Below, piece by piece: positions 6,389 through 12,606 of a DNA stretch of 12,606 nucleotides (position 1 is the stretch's first letter; every line of letters starts with the position of its first letter). The position numbers were made by a program, and so were the translations under genes. The notes under the pieces are model-generated. The model was not told the DNA's origin, searched no databases, and saw only the letters and a list, made by a program, of their open reading frames with translations. This DNA comes from CAZXSK01 sp964642855 (GTDB taxonomy: Bacteria > Planctomycetota > Phycisphaerae > SM23-33): positions 1 to 12,606 of the forward strand of contig CAZXSK010000088.1 in assembly GCA_964642855.1 (NCBI GenBank). The letters run 5' to 3'.

Positions 6389-6432
6389 GACCTGTACGCT
6401 GCGTATTGCTGCCACGCGGCGCCTTGGGGGCG

Positions 6433-6786
6433 TCAGGACAGGGCGCGGTAGAGGATGGCTGCAGCGGCGGCGACTCCCGCGGCGGGCAGCACGAGCGAGA
6501 GCACCCGTGCGACCAGGGGCAGTCGGCGGGCGAAGATCGACAGCACCCCGGCCAGGGCGAGCAGCGCCAGGCTGACCACGAGCATGATCGGCCCGACGAC
6601 GAGCATTCCGATGGCTGCGTCGCCGGGTTCGTCGTACAACGTCCACTCCTCGAGAACGATCGACACCAGCGGCAGGGCAAACAGCCAGCCGATGCCGCTG
6701 AGGACCATCACGACCATCAGGGCGAGTTCGGCGAAGGGGAATCCGGGTTTCAGGCTTCCGGTCCGGGCAGGAGGGGCAGTGTTCAC
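6433..6786 (-). CDS. Small multi-pass membrane protein, function unknown
   Basis: I do not recognise the family. The frame gives 117 aa from a GTG at 6786. Three hydrophobic stretches are clear: about 19-44, 60-85 (VVGPIMLVVSLALLALAGVLSIF) and 90-113, separated by a short acidic loop (EEWTLYDEPGD) and a basic ARR turn. This predicts a three-pass inner-membrane protein with the first 18 residues, Pro-rich, outside the membrane. No enzyme motif is visible. There is no Shine-Dalgarno sequence. Instead a good promoter ends 6 nt before the start codon, so a leaderless mRNA is likely. The next in-frame ATG is codon 24, inside the first membrane helix, which argues for GTG. Short hydrophobic frames can arise by chance, but the promoter, clean topology and high GC at third positions favour a real gene. 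Confidence 0.65.
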   Translation of the reverse strand: MNTAPPARTGSLKPGFPFAELALMVVMVLSGIGWLFALPLVSIVLEEWTLYDEPGDAAIGMLVVGPIMLVVSLALLALAGVLSIFARRLPLVARVLSLVLPAAGVAAAAAILYRALS

Positions 6787-6792
6787 GCGGGT

Positions 6793-6821
6793 ATCTTAGC
6801 TGTCGGTCTGGGCATGGTCAA
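6793..6821 (-). promoter_or_regulatory. Promoter positioned for a leaderless transcript
   Basis: Minus-strand TTGACC (6816-6821, 5/6), exactly 17 nt, then TAAGAT (6793-6798, 4/6). With a 6-nt discriminator the start site falls on 6786, the first base of the GTG start codon. Confidence 0.5.
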
Positions 6822-6912
6822 GTGCCGGCAGCCAGCGCGTGGAGGAGCTCGCGCCCGGCCTGGGCGTTGGGTTTCAGTAGAGGGGTAATGGCAAGGCAAA
6901 TCGCGATTCCGG

Positions 6913-6942
6913 TTGTCCTGCCCGGCCGGGCTTTCGAATAAT
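6913..6942 (+). promoter_or_regulatory. Candidate promoter of the first PEP-CTERM gene, with palindromic spacer
   Basis: TTGTCC (6913-6918, 4/6), 18-nt spacer, AATAAT (6937-6942, 5/6) predict a leader of about 120 nt before the ATG at 7071. The spacer contains a perfect 12-bp palindrome GCCCGGCCGGGC (6920-6931), a possible operator. The rest of 6787-7070 holds nothing else I can support. Confidence 0.35.
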
Positions 6943-7070
6943 GACTTGCGGATGCCCATTCGGGCGGCGAATGCTCTGTGGAATCCGTTCGCTCTTCCTG
7001 TCGCCCGATTCGTCTCACGTGGTTCCCTTGTGACGCGATGCTGCGCGAAGGCTTTGGAAGGAGGATGGAC

Positions 7071-8184
7071 ATGCTTCAACGGATGATCTGCGTATCGGCT
7101 GTTGCGTCGATGATGCTCTCGCCCGCCCTGGCCGGTATCAGGACGTGGAAGGGGCAGTACTCGACCGACTGGAATACCTCGGCCAACTGGTGGGAGGGAG
7201 CCGTCCCCGCGATGGGGGACGACGTGGTCATGGGCAACCCGATCAGCTTCTACGTTTCGTATCTGGGTTCGTCCACGTCGGGGCTCGACAGCCTGGCGAT
7301 TACCAACTGCTTCCTGCTGACCAACGGGCACACGCTGCTGGTCAACGATGGCAGCTTCACGGGCACCACGACGATCACGGGGGGCATACTGTACGTCAAC
7401 AGCGGCTCGCCGTCGCGGGATTTCGACACCGACTACCTGGAAGTGAAGGGCGGGACGCTGAACCTCCTGGGTGGGGTCGCGCAGGTGGACTACAACGCGG
7501 AGGTCGATTCCGGTCAGATCACCGGATACGGGACGCTGGAGTTCGGCGGCACGCTGACCAACGATTCGCTGATTTCCTCGTCCAGCGGGTACCTTTACAT
7601 TACGCGCACCGGGTCGGGCAGTTTCGACATGGACGGCACGACGGGCGGGGGTAAAACCACCGTCAGCGACCACTCGCGGATGTACGTGCAGGTTCCCATT
7701 GCCGATCCGGTCAACGGCAAGGTAACCATCGGCGAGGAGGGTGTGCTGGAAATGGATTATCCCTGGACGCTGGCCGGGGGGGGAAACCCCGGAACGCTCG
7801 ATCTCCAGGGCCCGTCAAGCATGCTGGATCCGTGGGCCAATCTGCAGGGAGCAGCCGTGACGCTGGCCGGCGGGGTGACCTGCACCGGCTACGCGCACAT
7901 CAACGCCCCGGCAACGTTCTCGGGGAACACCACCACCCTTACCGACGGGTACCTCTCGCTGGACCAGGATACGGAGATGATCGGGGCGACGTTCACCGCC
8001 GACGGGACCGGAGCCGACGCGCTGATCCAGCGGGGCGACCTGACCGTCTCGGGCGGAACCACGAGCATCAACGTCGACAACTACGACTGGGACGGCTACG
8101 AGACGTCCCCGGGCTTTTCCGACACGACGGTCGAAGCCGGCGCGGATCTGTACATCCACTGCAACTATATCGTCCGGCCGGGCT
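7071..8184 (+). CDS. Secreted beta-repeat protein, N-terminal part (broken by assembly gap)
   Basis: This is the first 371 codons of a large exported protein. ATG 7071 is chosen because GGAAGGAGG (7056-7064) ends 6 nt before it. In-frame ATGs at 7038 and 7065 are too far away or touch the Shine-Dalgarno. Residues 1-21 form a signal peptide ending SPALA. The mature start TWKGQYSTDWNTSANWWEG has the W-x-G...W...NW pattern typical of secreted planctomycete and verrucomicrobial proteins with autotransporter-associated beta strands. The rest is Gly/Thr/Ser-rich with recurring GG-hydrophobic-N turns (GGILYVNSGS, GGTLNLLGG, YGTLEFGGTLTNDSL), predicting a right-handed beta-helix. No catalytic motif is seen. 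The frame runs intact into 100 Ns at 8185. It is very likely the front half of the protein that resumes at 8285. Confidence 0.85.
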
Positions 8185-8284
8185 NNNNNNNNNNNNNNNN
8201 NNNNNNNNNNNNNNNNNNNNNNNNNNNNNNNNNNNNNNNNNNNNNNNNNNNNNNNNNNNNNNNNNNNNNNNNNNNNNNNNNNNN
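8185..8284. other. Assembly gap (100 N)
   Basis: Exactly 100 undetermined bases, a conventional placeholder whose real length is unknown. It splits a repeat-rich coding sequence, the kind of place where short-read assemblies break. Confidence 0.99.
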
Positions 8285-9259
8285 TCCGTGACCATCGGCA
8301 GCGGCAGGAAGTTGTGGATGCTCTACGACGGGCTGGGCATCTACGACCAGATGAGCATCGACGGAGGCATGTACGAGGCCCCGGATCTGGTTGTGGGCCC
8401 GGGCGCGACGCTTGCCACCACCGGCACGGCGACGATCGATTCGTTCACCCGCTTCCGCGAGAGCAGCACGACGTCGATCAGCGGGACGCTGGTGCTCAAG
8501 GGCCAGTCGCAGGTCTGGTCGGCGGCGACGTTCACCGGAGGGGGCGAGATTCTCAATGACAGCGCAGCGGTGTTCGAGGCGGAGGGGACCGTTGGCGTGC
8601 ACTTTGTCAATGCGGGGCGCGTCGAGCCCGGAATGAGTGGCGACGGGGTCGACACGCTGACGCTGCCGGGCTTCGAGCAGACGGCCTCGGGTGTGCTGGC
8701 TGTCGATCTGGCCTCGGACGGCCCGACGCCCGGAGTGAGCTTCGACCAACTCGTCGTCGATGCTGCGGCCGACCTGGCGGGCGGTCTGGAAGTCGGCGCC
8801 GTCGGCGGCTTCGTGCCCGAAAGCGGCGACTCGTTCAAGGTCCTCACGGCCGGTTCGGTCACGGGCGGCTTCGGCACGCTGACGGTGAACATCACTCTGC
8901 CCGACGGGCTGACGATGGTGGACGTGCAGGACGCCAACAGCGTGACACTCGTGGCTGCCCATGGTGGCGATCTGGACCTCGACGGGGCGGTGAGTTTCCT
9001 GGAAGCCGCTACGACGGTGGCGCATATCGGCCTGAGCCCGGCCGGGTGGGCCGACGGCGACAGCGACCGCGACGGGGACGTGGACCTCGACGATGCCGAC
9101 TGGGCCGTGAGCAGTTACCTGGGCGTGGCGCCTCCCGAGGCGCCGGCCTCGACGACGTTTGCGCGGGTCGAGGGTGTTCCCGAGCCCGGGACGCTGGCGC
9201 TGTTGGTCGGCGGGGCAGGGGCGGTCTTGCTGGTGCGTCGGCGGAGACGGGTTGCCTGA
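8285..9259 (+). CDS. Secreted beta-repeat protein, C-terminal part: dockerin-like EF-hands and PEP-CTERM signal
   Basis: The open frame from the gap gives 324 residues. About 1-220 continue the Gly/Thr-rich beta-solenoid style (GTATIDSFTRFRESSTTSISGTL, then FEQTASGVLAVDLA and a FKVLTAGSVTGGFGTL strand typical of PEP-CTERM proteins). Residues 229-240 (DLDLDGAVSFLE) and 259-270 (DSDRDGDVDLDD) are two canonical 12-residue calcium loops spaced as in dockerin type I repeats. Residues 299-324 are PEPGTLALLVGG, a hydrophobic helix and RRRRR: a PEP-CTERM signal recognised by an exosortase, which cleaves and anchors or releases the protein at the surface. The gap as drawn puts the two halves in different frames, which only means its true length is not 100. 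The exosortase gene is not in the window. The dockerin-like pair need not imply a cellulosome, since planctomycetes use it widely. Confidence 0.85.
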   Translation, partial: SVTIGSGRKLWMLYDGLGIYDQMSIDGGMYEAPDLVVGPGATLATTGTATIDSFTRFRESSTTSISGTLVLKGQSQVWSAATFTGGGEILNDSAAVFEAEGTVGVHFVNAGRVEPGMSGDGVDTLTLPGFEQTASGVLAVDLASDGPTPGVSFDQLVVDAAADLAGGLEVGAVGGFVPESGDSFKVLTAGSVTGGFGTLTVNITLPDGLTMVDVQDANSVTLVAAHGGDLDLDGAVSFLEAATTVAHIGLSPAGWADGDSDRDGDVDLDDADWAVSSYLGVAPPEAPASTTFARVEGVPEPGTLALLVGGAGAVLLVRRRRRVA

Positions 9260-9284
9260 GAGGGCTGATTTGCGATCTTGATTG

Positions 9285-9313
9285 TTGAACATCCCGCATT
9301 CCCGTGGTAGATT
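9285..9313 (+). promoter_or_regulatory. Candidate promoter of the second PEP-CTERM gene
   Basis: TTGAAC (9285-9290, 4/6), 17-nt spacer, TAGATT (9308-9313, 4/6) lie in the 138-bp gap after the first gene, predicting a start near 9320 and a leader of about 78 nt. The gene may therefore be transcribed independently. Confidence 0.35.
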
Positions 9314-9324
9314 CGGAAGACAAG

Positions 9325-9356
9325 TCCGGAGGGGCGCGAGCCTGCCCCCCGCCGGA
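9325..9356 (+). repeat. Leader hairpin of the second PEP-CTERM gene
   Basis: TCCGG (9325-9329) pairs with CCGGA (9352-9356), and inside it GGGGC (9331-9335) pairs with GCCCC (9344-9348). It falls just after the predicted transcript start, where such a stem could protect the mRNA 5' end. No known riboswitch class is recognised. Confidence 0.35.
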
Positions 9357-9397
9357 GGGAATCTCCCGATGTCGAGTCAAGAATGCGAGGGTATGGC

Positions 9398-11017
9398 ATG
9401 TCCAGGTGCACGGATCGGATTCTGTCTGTCGTGGTGGTGCTGGTGTTGTCTTCTCTGGCGGTGGCGGCGAGTCCGCCTTCGCAGTTCGTTTCGGGCAACG
9501 ATTACACGGACAGCTACTACGTGTCCGGGAACGTGGTGACACGCGTCACCGGAGGCGGATGGGCGACGTTCTCGGGCTTCTGGGATGCCCGCCGCGACAG
9601 CAAGACCCTCTGGAAGGCGGAGGGAAGCAACCTGTATGTCGACGCCGACGCCCAGATGGACAACAACTTCAACTACCTCATCTACGCCTCCCGGTTCCAG
9701 ATCGAGGGGCTGGCGGGCAACACCGGCGCGAGCAATGAGATCTTCGAGTTCGACCCGGCCTTCAGCATGGACCGCGGCACGGGCGTCTTCGGCGACACGG
9801 AGGGGACCGATCCCGGAACCAATCTCGTCGGCGGGCTTACGACGATGCGTGTCCACAACGCCCGGCTGGTGACCCATGCGTCGCAGAACCTGCCCACCTC
9901 CTGGAAGCGCAGCCCCGACCCCGGGGCGTGGTATCCCGGCGGCGACACCCACGTGTCGCACCACGGGTTGCTGATCTTCGCAGACATCATCGACTTCGAC
10001 GGCACGTCGACCAACACCACCGCTACGTCGAGCGAGTGGTACGTCCGCAGCAACGACCAGACCTACGACGGCGGATTGTACTGGCGGAACGACTGGAGGC
10101 TGGACGTGGAGGCGGGCGTGACGCTTTCGAGTAACACGCACTTCGAGCAGGCGGTGGTGGGCCCCCACGTGGGGTTCGGCACCCGGCCCGGCGAGACGGG
10201 CACGACGCTGACCAAAACCGGCGACGGCGCGCTGGTGATCGCCCGGGGCGGCATCCAGGGGTATTCTGCCGACACGACGATCGACATCCAGCAAGGCCGG
10301 GTCGAGTTCAACTCCAACGAGAACACCCATTACGCCAACTACTACCTCGATGCGGATATCCGCAACGCAAGGCCTTCGGTGACCGGCCAGTATCTCACGG
10401 TGCAGGTAGCCGACGGGGCGGAGGTGGACTTCCATGCCTACACGTACCCCATTGACGAGAACTGGTGGAGCGGCGGCGATTACGGCCCGGACAGCATGCA
10501 CGAGATCGAGCAGCTCGACGCTGCGGGTACGGTTCGCCTGGGTGGCTTGTGGACACCCAGCGACGACGAGTGGGATCAGGCGTACTACGACCTGTTCGAG
10601 TCGGGCATGGCTTCGCCGACGGGCGAGGGACCTTCGCTGGATCCCGAGACGGCGCTGGCCCGGGAAGCGAGGCTGAACGTAGCCGGCAACCTGACGCTGC
10701 ATGCGACGTCGGCGTTCGAAATCGTCCTGGGGGCGGACAGCGCATTCGACGCGGGGCAGGTGACGGTCGGCGGGACGCTGACCCAGGCGGGTGAGCTGGT
10801 GATCATCGACGACGGCACGCTGGGCGTGGGTGAGTACGACCTCTTCGACGCGGGCGGCTTTGCGGGTGACTTCGATGCGCTGGTCCTGCCGGCCGGGTGG
10901 GCGGGCACGTACAGCCCGGTCGACGGCGAGCTGTCGATTACGGCGATTCCGGAGCCGGCGACGATGGGTCTGCTCGCCATCGGCGGGCTGGGCGCGCTGG
11001 TGCGTCGGCGACGCTGA
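9398..11017 (+). CDS. Secreted PEP-CTERM protein with autotransporter-type beta-strand repeat
   Basis: The protein is 539 aa from ATG 9398, preferred over the in-frame ATG at 9383 because GAGGG lies 6 nt before it and the signal peptide then has normal form: MSRCTDR, a hydrophobic core and cleavage near AVAA at 21-24. Residues 25-250 are Asn/Asp/Gly/Tyr-rich with no named domain. TTLTKTGDGALVIARGG (269-285) followed by TTIDIQQGRVEF (293-304) is a clear autotransporter-associated beta-strand repeat. A shorter related segment runs at about 426-470 (LNVAGNLTL, then VGGTLTQAGELVI). The C-terminus GELSITAIPEPATMG, a helix and RRRR (510-539) is a PEP-CTERM exosortase signal. It has no dockerin-like loops, unlike its upstream neighbour. 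The neighbouring gene has the same architecture type but no obvious sequence duplication, so the pair are functional relatives rather than a recent tandem copy. Likely surface or extracellular matrix; the exact role is unknown. Confidence 0.88.
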   Translation: MSRCTDRILSVVVVLVLSSLAVAASPPSQFVSGNDYTDSYYVSGNVVTRVTGGGWATFSGFWDARRDSKTLWKAEGSNLYVDADAQMDNNFNYLIYASRFQIEGLAGNTGASNEIFEFDPAFSMDRGTGVFGDTEGTDPGTNLVGGLTTMRVHNARLVTHASQNLPTSWKRSPDPGAWYPGGDTHVSHHGLLIFADIIDFDGTSTNTTATSSEWYVRSNDQTYDGGLYWRNDWRLDVEAGVTLSSNTHFEQAVVGPHVGFGTRPGETGTTLTKTGDGALVIARGGIQGYSADTTIDIQQGRVEFNSNENTHYANYYLDADIRNARPSVTGQYLTVQVADGAEVDFHAYTYPIDENWWSGGDYGPDSMHEIEQLDAAGTVRLGGLWTPSDDEWDQAYYDLFESGMASPTGEGPSLDPETALAREARLNVAGNLTLHATSAFEIVLGADSAFDAGQVTVGGTLTQAGELVIIDDGTLGVGEYDLFDAGGFAGDFDALVLPAGWAGTYSPVDGELSITAIPEPATMGLLAIGGLGALVRRRR

Positions 11018-11058
11018 GCGAACGAAGCATCCAACACTCCATGTGGATCAGCACCACA

Positions 11059-11091
11059 AAGCGCCCGGCGGGGTCTGCCCGTCGGGCGCTT
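11059..11091. terminator. Bidirectional intrinsic terminator between convergent genes
   Basis: Arms 11059-11072 (AAGCGCCCGGCGGG) and 11078-11091 pair over 14 bp with one G-U and a 5-nt loop. The plus strand continues CTTCTGTG and the minus strand CTTTGTGG, short T-rich tails for both directions. It lies 41 nt after the PEP-CTERM stop and about 130 nt beyond the rarA stop. Confidence 0.75.
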
Positions 11092-11109
11092 CTGTGCGCG
11101 TGCGGGTGA

Positions 11110-11129
11110 CCGGCCGATCCAGCGGCCGG
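11110..11129. repeat. Second hairpin, 7-bp GC stem
   Basis: CCGGCCG (11110-11116) and CGGCCGG (11123-11129) flank a 6-nt loop. There is no T-run. It may back up the terminator next to it. The rest of 11130-11223 shows nothing I can support. Confidence 0.35.
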
Positions 11130-11223
11130 GCAGGCCGGCTGGGGTTCAGGAGGGTTTTCCACGCTCTGTTCGAAGACGCTGGCGCGACTGGCCGGAAGCC
11201 GTCATTGGGTTTTCAAGCAGAGC

Positions 11224-12573
11224 CTAGTCCGTCGGCGTGTCGCTGCGGTCCTGGCGGAGCTTGCTCGCCCAGTCGAGGTAGGCGCGGATATGCCGCTCGT
11301 AGCCGCGGTCGGTCGGCTGGTAGTAGGTCCGGTCGACGCCGAGGTAGTCCTGGTCGGGGCTGATGCCGCCTTCGTAGTCGTGGGAGTACTGGTAGCCGGC
11401 TGCGTTTCCCTGCTCGGCCATGCCGGGGTGCGGGGCGTTTCGCAGGTGTCGTGGTACGGGGATGGTCCGCTGGCTGCGGACGTCGTCGAGGGCGGCGTCG
11501 ATGGCGAGGTAGGAGGCGTTGCTCTTGGGCGCGCAGGCCATGTAGACGGCTGCCTGTCCGAGCGTGATGCGGGCTTCGGGCATGCCGATGCGTTCGACGA
11601 TCTGGTAGGCGGCGGCGGCGACCTGGATGGCCTTGGGGTCGGCGTTGCCGATGTCCTCGCTGGCGAGGATGGCGATCCGCCGGGCGACGAAGCGGGGGTC
11701 TTCGCCGGCTTCGAGCATGCGGGCGACCCAGTAAACGGCTGCGTCGGGATCGCTGCCTCGCATGGACTTGATCAGCGCGGAGGCGGCGTCGTAGTGCTGG
11801 TCGCCGGCGCGGTCGTAGCGGATGGCCTTGGCCTGGATGCTCTCCTGGGCGACCTCGAGGTCGAACACGATGGGCTGATCTTCCGCCAGGGCGGTGGCCT
11901 GGGAGAGGGTGCCCACTTCCAGGGCGGTCAGTGCCCGGCGGGCGTCGCCGTCGCTTACGGTGGCCAGGTGGGCCAGGGCCTCGTCGGTGGCGCGGATGTC
12001 GCAGGACCCCAGGCCGCGGTCTTCGTCGGCGATGGCGCGTTTCAGCAGGGCGATGATTTCCTCGTCGCCGAGGGGGTGGAACTCGAAGACGCTGGAGCGG
12101 CTGAGCAGGGGCGAGTTGATCGTGAAGAAGGGGTTCTCGGTCGTCGCGCCGATCAGCAGGACGGTTCCGTTTTCGACGTCGTCGAGCAGGACATCCTGCT
12201 GGGCGCGGTTGAAGCGGTGGAGTTCGTCGATGAACAGGACGGTGCGGGTGGAGTCCGACGCCAAGCGGGCCCGCGCGCCCGCGATGATCTCGCGAACGTC
12301 CTTGACCGACGCCGACGCGCCGTTGAGCGTGTGGAACGCGCGGGAGGTCTCGCCGGCGATGACCCTGGCGAGGGTCGTCTTGCCGCATCCCGGGGGCCCG
12401 TGGAAGACCAGGCTGGTCAGCCGGCCGGCTTCGAGCATGCGTCGCAGGAGCTTGCCCTCGCCGAGGAAATGCTCCTGGCCGAGGATTTCGTCCAGCGACC
12501 GGGGGCGCATGCGCACGGCCAGGGGGGCGTGTGCAGCGACGGCGGCGTCTTCGGCTTCCTTGAAGAGGTCCAT
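11224..12573 (-). CDS. rarA: Replication-associated recombination protein A (AAA+ ATPase)
   Basis: RarA (MgsA) is a tetrameric DNA-dependent AAA+ ATPase related to clamp loaders and eukaryotic WRNIP1/Mgs1, and it acts at stalled replication forks with SSB. An ATG at 12582 gives 452 aa. I prefer ATG 12573 (449 aa), because the protein then begins MDLFKEAEDA, the usual RarA start, and a -10 element lies directly in front. Numbering from 12582: MRPRSLDEILGQEHFLG at 25-41, Walker A GPPGCGKTT 62-70, Walker B VLFIDELHRFN 115-125 (Asp119/Glu120), sensor 1 ATTEN 146-150, Arg162 in LLSRS as the likely arginine finger, sensor 2 GDARRAL 212-218. The C-terminal tetramerisation region has SEDIGNADP, HLRNAPHPG and the YYQPTDRGYE motif. 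Length and all motifs are normal. It stands alone here, convergent to the PEP-CTERM genes. Confidence 0.96.
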   Translation of the reverse strand: MDLFKEAEDAAVAAHAPLAVRMRPRSLDEILGQEHFLGEGKLLRRMLEAGRLTSLVFHGPPGCGKTTLARVIAGETSRAFHTLNGASASVKDVREIIAGARARLASDSTRTVLFIDELHRFNRAQQDVLLDDVENGTVLLIGATTENPFFTINSPLLSRSSVFEFHPLGDEEIIALLKRAIADEDRGLGSCDIRATDEALAHLATVSDGDARRALTALEVGTLSQATALAEDQPIVFDLEVAQESIQAKAIRYDRAGDQHYDAASALIKSMRGSDPDAAVYWVARMLEAGEDPRFVARRIAILASEDIGNADPKAIQVAAAAYQIVERIGMPEARITLGQAAVYMACAPKSNASYLAIDAALDDVRSQRTIPVPRHLRNAPHPGMAEQGNAAGYQYSHDYEGGISPDQDYLGVDRTYYQPTDRGYERHIRAYLDWASKLRQDRSDTPTD

Positions 12574-12580
12574 TTCGCCC

Positions 12581-12586
12581 ATTGTA
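12581..12586 (-). promoter_or_regulatory. -10 element of rarA, directly ahead of the ATG
   Basis: Minus-strand TACAAT (5/6 to TATAAT) ends 7 nt before the ATG at 12573, with GGGCGAA between. Transcription would start at or next to that ATG, giving a leaderless mRNA. The -35 region falls at or beyond the window edge. The element overlaps the alternative ATG at 12582, which argues against that start. Confidence 0.45.
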
Positions 12587-12606
12587 CCCGGCGCGGGGCG
12601 GGGGCG

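Larger units (their letters stand above)
5593..6432. other. Gene-free structured intergenic region between convergent genes
   Basis: These 840 bp between the nrnA stop and the stop of the minus-strand membrane gene contain only overlapping frames with no recognisable protein. Seen directly are a 60-bp-offset repeat (5702-5790), hairpins at 5888-5912, 5922-5942, 6049-6065, 6188-6235 and 6350-6388, and a boxA-like sequence on the minus strand (5988-6007). No 16S, 23S or 5S start, tRNA, RNase P, tmRNA or SRP RNA signature was found by eye. Confidence 0.6.

Noticed and set aside
6978..7070. Upstream starts for the first PEP-CTERM gene
   Set aside because: They would bury the signal peptide, while GGAAGGAGG is ideally placed for ATG 7071.
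6818..7072. Minus-strand 84-aa frame ending PNAQAGRELLHALAAGT
   Set aside because: The last 17 codons look coding-like (high GC at third positions), but the rest has poor composition, no Shine-Dalgarno was found, and it overlaps the start of the first PEP-CTERM gene. At most a remnant.
8165..9292. Minus-strand frame through the N gap
   Set aside because: It depends on reading Ns as codons and is antisense to a clear PEP-CTERM gene.

Overview
The window is a high-GC bacterial chromosome segment from a draft or metagenome-derived scaffold: positions 8185-8284 are exactly 100 Ns, a standard placeholder gap. Two adjacent secreted proteins end in PEP-CTERM sorting signals, and one also carries a dockerin-like pair of EF-hand loops and autotransporter-type beta-repeat sequence. 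Together with the GC content this points to a planctomycete, most likely of the Phycisphaerae type. Verrucomicrobiota are the main alternative. The assignment is inference from protein style, since no rRNA gene is present.

Left part (1-5592). A minus-strand gene (65-856) encodes a coiled-coil protein with a single C-terminal membrane anchor. Diverging from it is a tightly packed plus-strand cluster: a BtuF-like substrate-binding lipoprotein, a BtuC/FecCD permease and a BtuD/FecE ATPase, joined by 4-nt stop/start overlaps. Together they form one complete importer for vitamin B12 or a ferric siderophore/heme. Then come ribF (riboflavin kinase/FAD synthetase) and an nrnA-type DHH phosphoesterase, which overlap by 32 nt. 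ribF has its own candidate promoter.

Middle (5593-6432). About 840 bp carry no convincing gene but are rich in structure: a 60-bp-offset imperfect repeat, several hairpins, a 9-bp-stem REP-like palindrome, a boxA-like rRNA antitermination element on the minus strand with no rRNA after it, and a long hairpin whose two variable pairs are G-U only if the minus strand is transcribed. This is the most unexplained stretch of the window. A small minus-strand membrane protein (6433-6786) follows, with a sigma70-type promoter placed so that its transcript would be leaderless.

Right part (6787-12606). Two large plus-strand secreted PEP-CTERM proteins lie in tandem (7071-9259, interrupted by the N gap, and 9398-11017). 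A strong bidirectional intrinsic terminator follows at 11059-11091. The convergent minus-strand gene is rarA, the replication-fork AAA+ ATPase. Its -10 element again sits directly in front of an ATG.

The window mixes conserved housekeeping functions (cofactor uptake and synthesis, nanoRNA turnover, fork maintenance) with surface or extracellular proteins. I see no mobile element, CRISPR array, tRNA or defence system. No unmistakable new system stands out. The best leads are the orphan boxA/structured non-coding region and the recurring leaderless-type promoter layout.
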